Source of the DNA: Christensenella sp. UBA7707
GTDB lineage: Bacteria; Bacillota; Clostridia; Christensenellales; CAG-138
Direction: 5' to 3'
Assembly (NCBI GenBank): GCA_002482435.1
Contig: DLFZ01000183.1
Span: forward strand, 1-9,973
DNA length: 9,973 nt
Below the pieces are notes generated by a model. The model saw only the letters and a list, made by a program, of their open reading frames with translations. It had not been told where the DNA came from and searched no databases. Shown here piece by piece: positions 6,489 through 9,973 of the stretch. How positions within the stretch are numbered: position 1 is the stretch's first letter; each line of letters opens with the position of its first letter. A program made the position numbers and the translations under genes.

Positions 6489-6550
6489 GGGCGTTTGGCG
6501 CGTCACGCGGCGCACGGCCCGATTTGGCGCGCATACCGCGCCAAAAGCCC
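6489..6550 (-). promoter_or_regulatory. Structured leader of the rpmH operon with two alternative helices
   Basis: On the minus strand the segment 6550-6537 (ending TTTGGCGCG) has two possible partners. With the near copy of CGCGCCAAA at 6531-6523 it forms a perfect 9-bp helix with a 5-nt loop. With the far copy at 6502-6489 it forms a 14-position helix with a single mismatch. The two cannot coexist. The far arm ends 19 bases before the rpmH Shine-Dalgarno, and a TGTACA pair (6483-6488, 6459-6464) brackets that site. A regulatory switch is inferred. Confidence 0.5.
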
Positions 6551-6600
6551 TGCGAAATTGCAAGCATAAAAAAACTTGCCGCCGTGGCTGTCAGAAGTAG

Positions 6601-6630
6601 ATTATATAAGAAACCTTGGGGCAATGTCAA
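6601..6630 (-). promoter_or_regulatory. Sigma-A promoter of the rpmH-rnpA-yidD-yidC-jag operon
   Basis: On the minus strand a perfect -35 TTGACA (6630-6625) and a perfect -10 TATAAT (6606-6601) are 18 bp apart. Transcription should start near 6594, giving a leader of about 140 nt before rpmH. Such strength suits a ribosomal-protein operon. Confidence 0.92.
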
Positions 6631-6773
6631 GAAATACGGCTTGGAAAGCATGTTTTTTCTTGCTGTTCCGCTGCGCCTTCCACAATTTCAAATGCAATCA
6701 CTACATATGGTATTTTTTCGATTTATAAAGCACAAACTAAAAAATTTCCCTTGCAGTTGCACCAAAAGCGCAC

Positions 6774-6802
6774 TTGTCATGCCGTTTTAGTTTTGCTATC
6801 AT
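6774..6802 (+). promoter_or_regulatory. Sigma-A promoter of dnaA
   Basis: TTGTCA (6774-6779) and TATCAT (6797-6802) are spaced by 17 bp, each five of six to consensus, and an extended -10 TGC lies at 6794-6796. The start would be near 6809, about 150 nt ahead of the dnaA ATG. DnaA boxes downstream of it offer autoregulation. The stretch between it and the divergent rpmH promoter (6631-6773) holds nothing else I can recognise apart from AT-rich tracts. Confidence 0.85.
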
Positions 6803-6808
6803 AAAAGA

Positions 6809-6888
6809 CACGCAAAGGGCTTCATTCTCCGATGCAAGCCCAAGCGTACCATAGCCTGACGCTAAGCCGCCTGATGGCCGGCTTTTTT
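6809..6888 (+). ncRNA. dnaA leader RNA ending in an intrinsic-terminator-like hairpin (attenuator or small RNA)
   Basis: From the predicted start near 6809 the leader can fold into GGGCTT-CAT (6817-6825) with ATG-C-AAGCCC (6832-6841), then a weak AGCGT/ACGCT stem, then a terminal hairpin. No known riboswitch or small-RNA family is recognised. GGGCTT at 6817-6822 could instead pair with AAGCC at 6864-6868, the 5' arm of the terminal hairpin, which would act as an antiterminator. Whether it is a regulated leader or an 80-nt RNA is inferred. Confidence 0.45.
6864..6888 (+). terminator. Intrinsic-terminator-like hairpin inside the dnaA leader
   Basis: AAGCC GCC (6864-6871) pairs with GGC and GGCTT (6876-6878, 6880-6884) across a TGAT loop with one bulged C at 6879. 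The stem runs into TTTTTT at 6883-6888. It lies between the dnaA promoter and the dnaA start. Confidence 0.65.
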
Positions 6889-6900
6889 CATCGGGCGAAG

Positions 6901-6941
6901 TTATCCACAAAGTTATTCACATTGTGGCCAACTTATCAACA
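6901..6941 (+). promoter_or_regulatory. DnaA-box group directly upstream of dnaA
   Basis: A perfect TTATCCACA at 6901-6909 is followed by TTATTCACA at 6913-6921 and TTATCAACA at 6933-6941, each with one mismatch and all in the same orientation; a weak inverted match (TGTGGCCAA) lies at 6924-6932. This is the upstream half of a bipartite Firmicute oriC and also sits in the dnaA 5' leader, so it can mediate autorepression. Confidence 0.85.
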
Positions 6942-6944
6942 TTT

Positions 6945-6958
6945 GGGGGTTTTAGGGG
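6945..6958 (+). promoter_or_regulatory. Unusual ribosome-binding region of dnaA
   Basis: Two G-rich tracts precede the ATG at 6960: GGGGG (6945-6949), ten bases away, and AGGGG (6954-6958), only one base away. Neither is a standard AGGAGG at the usual spacing, so initiation of dnaA is probably inefficient. Confidence 0.5.
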
Positions 6959-6959
6959 A

Positions 6960-8294
6960 ATGCAATCGGCGCAATACGTATGGGAAAAATCGATCATCGA
7001 ACTCAAAAAACAAATGACGACGCCGAGCTTCGATACTTGGATTTCACCCATCGAGCCGCTTTGCATCCGCGAAAATTCGCTTGTGTTGCTCGCGCAAAAC
7101 AGCATTGCAAAAAATACCCTTTCCAATATATATACCACAACCGTCGCCAATGCCGTCAACAAGGCGAATGACCTTTCGCTCACCGTCTCGTTTGTGGATC
7201 CTTCGGAGGCTGCAAAATTCCGCCCCGCCGAGCAGGAGCTTCCCATCGCTCCCTCTCCTTCCTCCACGCGCGAAACGCTTCTCAACCCGAAATACACTTT
7301 CGATTCCTTCGTCATCGGCAACTCCAACAACTTTGCGCACGCGGCCGCCAAAGCTGTAGCGGACAACCCCTCCTCCGCCTACAACCCGCTTTTCATCTAC
7401 GGCGGTGTAGGCCTTGGAAAAACGCATTTGATGCACGCCATTGGCAACCACATCAAAACCGTGAACCCGCGGGCAAAGATCATTTACGTAACAAGCGAGG
7501 CCTTCATGAACGAAATGATCCTCGCCATTCAGGAAAACAAAAACGCGCAGTTTCGCAACAAGTACCGCAGCGTCGACGTGCTCATGGTCGACGACATTCA
7601 GTTTATCTCCACCCGCGTAGGTTTGCAGGAGGAATTTTTCAATACCTTCAACGCACTTCACACCAACGGCAAGCAGATCATTTTAAGCTCCGACAAGCCT
7701 CCCATGGAAATGCAAACGCTCGAGGTGCGTCTGCGCTCGCGCTTTGAAGGCGGCCTTATCGCGGACATTCAGCCCCCCGACATCGAAACCCGCGCGGCGA
7801 TCCTTCGGAAAAAGGTCATGCTCGAAAACATCTGCATCGACGAAAACGTCATTACCTTCATCGCCGAAAAGGTGAATTCCAACATTCGCCAGCTGGAAGG
7901 TTCCTTAAACCGCGTGATCGCGTATTCAAACCTAACAAAACGCCCCATCGACATTACGCTTGCAGATACCGCCCTTAAGGACATTCTTCCGGGCTTTGAA
8001 AACCGAAAAATCACCATTGAGCTCATCCAGCAGGTGGTGGCAGATTATTATTCCATCGGCCTTGAAAGCCTTCTTTCGCAGCGCCGCACCATGGAAATTA
8101 CCTATCCTCGTCAAATCGCCATGTATTTGTGCAAGGAAATGACGGAATCTTCGCTCAAAAGCATCGGAAAAAGCTTTGGCGGACGTGATCATACTACCGT
8201 AATCAGCGCGTGCAAAAAAATAGCTTCCGACCTTGAAAGCGACCCCAAGCTTGTTGTTACCATTGAGGATATTCAAAAACGCATCCGCAAATAG
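6960..8294 (+). CDS. dnaA: Chromosomal replication initiator protein DnaA
   Basis: This 444-residue AAA+ ATPase binds DnaA boxes and opens the origin. Domain I (about 1-80) starts MQSAQYVWEKSI and contains the FDTWISPIEP segment. Domain II is a short linker (about 81-108). Domain III carries Walker A GGVGLGKT at 148-155 and Walker B VLMVDDIQF with D211-D212. The Box VII segment reads RLRSRFEGGL (257-266), with the arginine-finger region. Domain IV holds the helix-turn-helix signature GGRDHTTV at 407-414. The length equals that of B. subtilis DnaA (446). The frame extends upstream to a GTG at 6924, but homology begins at the ATG at 6960 and the upstream part overlaps DnaA boxes. The residue after FE in Box VII is Gly where Trp is commonest. 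It starts the rightward gene pair dnaA-dnaN. Confidence 0.98.
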   Translation: MQSAQYVWEKSIIELKKQMTTPSFDTWISPIEPLCIRENSLVLLAQNSIAKNTLSNIYTTTVANAVNKANDLSLTVSFVDPSEAAKFRPAEQELPIAPSPSSTRETLLNPKYTFDSFVIGNSNNFAHAAAKAVADNPSSAYNPLFIYGGVGLGKTHLMHAIGNHIKTVNPRAKIIYVTSEAFMNEMILAIQENKNAQFRNKYRSVDVLMVDDIQFISTRVGLQEEFFNTFNALHTNGKQIILSSDKPPMEMQTLEVRLRSRFEGGLIADIQPPDIETRAAILRKKVMLENICIDENVITFIAEKVNSNIRQLEGSLNRVIAYSNLTKRPIDITLADTALKDILPGFENRKITIELIQQVVADYYSIGLESLLSQRRTMEITYPRQIAMYLCKEMTESSLKSIGKSFGGRDHTTVISACKKIASDLESDPKLVVTIEDIQKRIRK

Positions 8295-8310
8295 GCCTGA
8301 AAGAATCGCT

Positions 8311-8338
8311 TTTAAACCCTGTTGTTTTCATATATAAT
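8311..8338 (+). promoter_or_regulatory. Probable sigma-A promoter for dnaN
   Basis: TTTAAA (8311-8316, four of six) and a perfect TATAAT (8333-8338) are 16 bp apart, just after the dnaA stop. Transcription from about 8345 would give a leader of about 360 nt that crosses the DnaA boxes and the unwinding region before dnaN. Confidence 0.6.
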
Positions 8339-8354
8339 AGAAAAAGAACCATAT

Positions 8355-8379
8355 GCAGGCGGAACATATTGTTCGCCTG
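8355..8379 (+). terminator. Hairpin after dnaA, possible weak terminator
   Basis: GCAGGCG (8355-8361) and AACA (8363-8366) pair with TGTT and CGCCTGT (8370-8380) around a TAT loop with one bulged G. It is followed by a short, interrupted T stretch (TGTTTGCATT). It may partly end dnaA transcripts or shape the dnaN leader. Confidence 0.4.
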
Positions 8380-8395
8380 TTTGCATTACAAAGAA

Positions 8396-8430
8396 TCTAA
8401 AGCGTAAATTTCCCTCGTTTCCGCTTTAGA
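8396..8430. repeat. Inverted repeat in the dnaA-dnaN spacer
   Basis: TCTAAAGCG (8396-8404) and CGCTTTAGA (8422-8430) are a perfect 9-bp inverted repeat around 17 nt, in which AAA and TTT can extend the stem by three pairs past one mismatch. No U-tract adjoins on the plus strand. It may be an origin-associated structure or an mRNA hairpin. Confidence 0.5.
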
Positions 8431-8464
8431 TAAGCACCAAAAGAAGGTTTTTTCAGGTATCGTT

Positions 8465-8640
8465 TCATCCACAGTTTTCCACATTTTGTGCAAAAACCCT
8501 GTGAAAATGTGGATTGTATTTTGTGGGGAATGTTATAAGCGGGAACAGTGTTGAAAACCCCACTTTTTCCCTTTCGTTTTCCACACGGTTTTCAACGCCG
8601 AAAACCCTTTTGTTGTTTGATATTTTGGGGCTTATCCACA
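8465..8640. promoter_or_regulatory. DnaA-box group between dnaA and dnaN (downstream half of oriC)
   Basis: Boxes on the plus strand are TCATCCACA 8465-8473, TTTTCCACA 8475-8483, TTTTCCACA 8577-8585 (one mismatch each) and a perfect TTATCCACA at 8632-8640. Weaker inverted matches with two mismatches lie at 8500-8508, 8508-8516 and 8522-8530. Together with the group at 6901-6941 this makes the bipartite oriC flanking dnaA that is known from B. subtilis. Confidence 0.88.
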
Positions 8641-8680
8641 GTTTCCCACCCCCTACTACGAATACTACTAAATCACTTAT
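8632..8680 (+). other. Origin basal unwinding module: DnaA box, C-rich stretch, DnaA-trios
   Basis: The perfect box at 8632-8640 is followed by a C-rich stretch (8645-8653) and then triplets CTA CTA CGA ATA CTA CTA (8653-8670). Read on the complementary strand 3' to 5' these are GAT GAT GCT TAT GAT GAT, matching the DnaA-trio pattern (3'-G/A-A-T-5') on which DnaA assembles on single strands. The AT-rich bases after it (to about 8690) would be the initial opening site. It lies only 33 bp before the dnaN ATG. Confidence 0.82.
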
Positions 8681-8690
8681 ATGTTGTGAT

Positions 8691-8697
8691 AGGAGGA
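8691..8697 (+). promoter_or_regulatory. Strong ribosome-binding site of dnaN
   Basis: AGGAGGA lies five bases before the ATG at 8703 and decides the start; the frame is open upstream to 8514, but that part is origin DNA. Confidence 0.9.
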
Positions 8698-8702
8698 AGC
8701 AT

Positions 8703-9809
8703 ATGCGCATCTACATTTCCACGGAGGACCTGAACGCGGGAATTTCCATTATTTCAAAGGCATTGCCTTCCCGAACAGCCATGCCGATTTTGGAAGGTAT
8801 CTACGCGGAGGCACAGGGCAACTCCCTTCTTTTGCGCTGCAACGACCTCTCTTTGCAAATTGAAACCATCCTTCCGGCTACCGTCGAAAAAGAGGGTTCC
8901 TTGGTTTTCCCGGGAAGGCTTTTTTCCGACCTTGCGAGAAGGCAGCCGGATGAGCAAACCCTCATTGAAACCGACAAAACGACCGTTACCATGAAAAGCG
9001 GGCGCGCACGCGCCACCATGCAGGCGTTCGACGCGGCGGAATATCATTCCATTCCGTTTTCCAGGCAGGAGTTTTTTGTAAACATCAAAAAAAGCACCTT
9101 AAAAAATATGATACGCCAAACCATTTTCGCTACCGCACAGGATGAAACAAAGCCAATCTTGACCGGCGTTCTTCTTGAAATCACAGACGGACTTTTGTCG
9201 ATGGTGGCGCTCGATGGTTACCGCCTCGCGCTTCGCCGCGAAGCTGCCGACGGCGTAACAGGCGAACAAAAAGTTGTCGTACCCGCAAAGTCGCTCCTTG
9301 AAATCAGCCGCATTTTGGACGATTCCAACGATGAAATTAAGGTGGTTTTCTCAAAGACCCATCTTTTGATCGATCTTGATCATACAAAAATCACCACGCG
9401 TCTTCTCGAAGGGGAATTTATCAAATATAAGCAAATCCTTCCTGAAAATCACAGCACCTGCGTGCGCGTGAACCGGCAGGAATTACTTGACAGCATTGAC
9501 CGCGTTTCTTTGATTGCCCGCGAAGGAAAAAGCAACCTCATCAAATTTTCGTTCTCCGGCGAAACGCTCGCCATTTCCGCAAACAGCGAAGCAGGAAAGA
9601 GCAACGAAGAGCTTACCGTTTCCGTCATAGGAAGCGAGCTTGAAATCGCCTTCAATGCAAAATATGTGATCGACGTTTTAAAAGCCCTTGATGACGATGA
9701 AATTTTCCTTGAAATGAACAGCAGCATCAGCCCCTGCGTTGTAAAACCCGTACAGGGAGACCGCTTCTACTTTCTCATCCTGCCCGTACGGCTCTTCTCA
9801 GGGCTATAA
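8703..9809 (+). CDS. dnaN: DNA polymerase III subunit beta (sliding clamp)
   Basis: This 368-residue protein forms the dimeric ring that holds DNA polymerase III and other repair and replication factors on DNA. The N-terminus MRIYISTEDLNAGISIISKALPSRTAMPILEGI is followed by LLRCNDLSLQIE, both typical of domain 1. FATAQDETKPILTGVLLEI near 140-158 and LALDGYRLALRR-type residues (MVALDGYRLALRRE) mark domain 2. The C-terminus FYFLILPVRL is the usual end of domain 3, with five extra residues. The length is the family standard (about 365-380). The upstream extension of the frame has no similarity and lies in the origin. It is preceded by oriC elements and its own probable promoter. It is followed by a bidirectional terminator instead of the usual recF neighbourhood. 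Confidence 0.98.
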   Translation: MRIYISTEDLNAGISIISKALPSRTAMPILEGIYAEAQGNSLLLRCNDLSLQIETILPATVEKEGSLVFPGRLFSDLARRQPDEQTLIETDKTTVTMKSGRARATMQAFDAAEYHSIPFSRQEFFVNIKKSTLKNMIRQTIFATAQDETKPILTGVLLEITDGLLSMVALDGYRLALRREAADGVTGEQKVVVPAKSLLEISRILDDSNDEIKVVFSKTHLLIDLDHTKITTRLLEGEFIKYKQILPENHSTCVRVNRQELLDSIDRVSLIAREGKSNLIKFSFSGETLAISANSEAGKSNEELTVSVIGSELEIAFNAKYVIDVLKALDDDEIFLEMNSSISPCVVKPVQGDRFYFLILPVRLFSGL

Positions 9810-9865
9810 GATCACTTTTCTTAAAAAGAAAAGAAACCAAAATAAATTTCATAACACAAGAAAAA

Positions 9866-9892
9866 GGACTGCCGCGAGTTTCGCGGCAGTCC
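9866..9892. terminator. Bidirectional terminator between dnaN and a convergent gene
   Basis: A perfect 12-bp stem (9866-9877 with 9881-9892) has a 3-nt GTT loop. On the minus strand it is followed directly by TTTTTCTTG; on the plus strand by AAAGTTTTTA. It serves both the dnaN transcript and the minus-strand gene ending at 9911. An additional weak A/T stem lies at 9815-9833 just after dnaN. Confidence 0.93.
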
Positions 9893-9910
9893 AAAGTTTT
9901 TATAAACCAA

Positions 9911-9973
9911 TTATTTCGGTGTTCCGATTTCAAAATTGAAATAGGTATCCGGAAAAGGCTCTTTTACGAGCGC
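9911..9973 (-). CDS. C-terminal end of an unidentified protein (partial at right edge)
   Basis: Reading leftward from the window edge, an open frame of 20 codons ends in TAA at 9913-9911; the last residues are EPFPDTYFNFEIGTPK. The stop lies 18 bp from a terminator hairpin whose U-tract suits this strand, which supports a real gene. Twenty residues are too few for me to name a family. The orientation means it converges on dnaN. Confidence 0.55.
   Translation of the reverse strand, partial: ALVKEPFPDTYFNFEIGTPK

Noticed and set aside
6809..6888. Small SRP RNA or a known riboswitch in the dnaA leader
   Set aside because: The characteristic conserved motifs of these classes are not present; only a generic multi-hairpin leader with a terminator can be supported.
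6924..6959. GTG at 6924 as an alternative dnaA start
   Set aside because: No Shine-Dalgarno precedes it, the added 12 residues do not resemble DnaA, and the segment is occupied by DnaA boxes.
7192..7200. TGTGGATCC inside dnaA as a DnaA box
   Set aside because: It has two mismatches, is isolated and lies in coding sequence.
8514..8702. Upstream extension of the dnaN frame
   Set aside because: It consists of origin sequence with DnaA boxes and trios, and AGGAGGA marks the ATG at 8703 as the start.

Overview
The window is the chromosomal replication-origin region of a Firmicute, most likely a spore-forming anaerobe of the class Clostridia with moderately high GC. The evidence is the arrangement rpmH-rnpA-yidD-yidC-jag on the minus strand diverging from dnaA-dnaN on the plus strand, DnaA boxes of the TTATCCACA type, a two-subunit type glycine dehydrogenase (GcvPB), and a CwlD-like amidase typical of endospore formers. 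I cannot fix the genus from sequence alone.

Left part (1-3460), all on the plus strand: the C-terminal third of gcvPB (partial), an M32 metallocarboxypeptidase with a strong terminator about 115 bp downstream, a 433-bp gap holding a cluster of DnaA boxes, and a membrane-anchored N-acetylmuramoyl-L-alanine amidase of CwlD type. A second pair of DnaA boxes follows the amidase stop directly. If the origin is at dnaA/dnaN, these genes run toward it, head-on to the leftward fork.

Centre (3515-6630), minus strand: a shared terminator, then jag, yidC, yidD, rnpA and rpmH, read from right to left. The operon is driven by a perfect-consensus sigma-A promoter at 6601-6630 and has a structured leader before rpmH. 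It couples a ribosomal protein, RNase P protein and the YidC insertase with its partners. jag overlaps yidC, and yidD overlaps rnpA, by ATGA. jag is followed by a terminator rather than by mnmE/mnmG/rsmG.

Right part (6774-9973): a good sigma-A promoter, a leader with an intrinsic-terminator-like hairpin, DnaA boxes, dnaA, then a 408-bp spacer with a promoter, hairpins, several DnaA boxes and a textbook basal unwinding module (box, C-rich stretch, DnaA-trios) just before dnaN. dnaN ends at a bidirectional terminator facing the tail of an unidentified minus-strand gene, so recF/gyrB do not directly follow dnaN.

No mobile element, CRISPR array, tRNA or rRNA is visible. The protein genes are ordinary core genes. 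The less-described material is regulatory: the dnaA leader terminator, the rpmH leader with two mutually exclusive helices, and the DnaA-box clusters around the amidase gene about 3.5-4.5 kb from dnaA.
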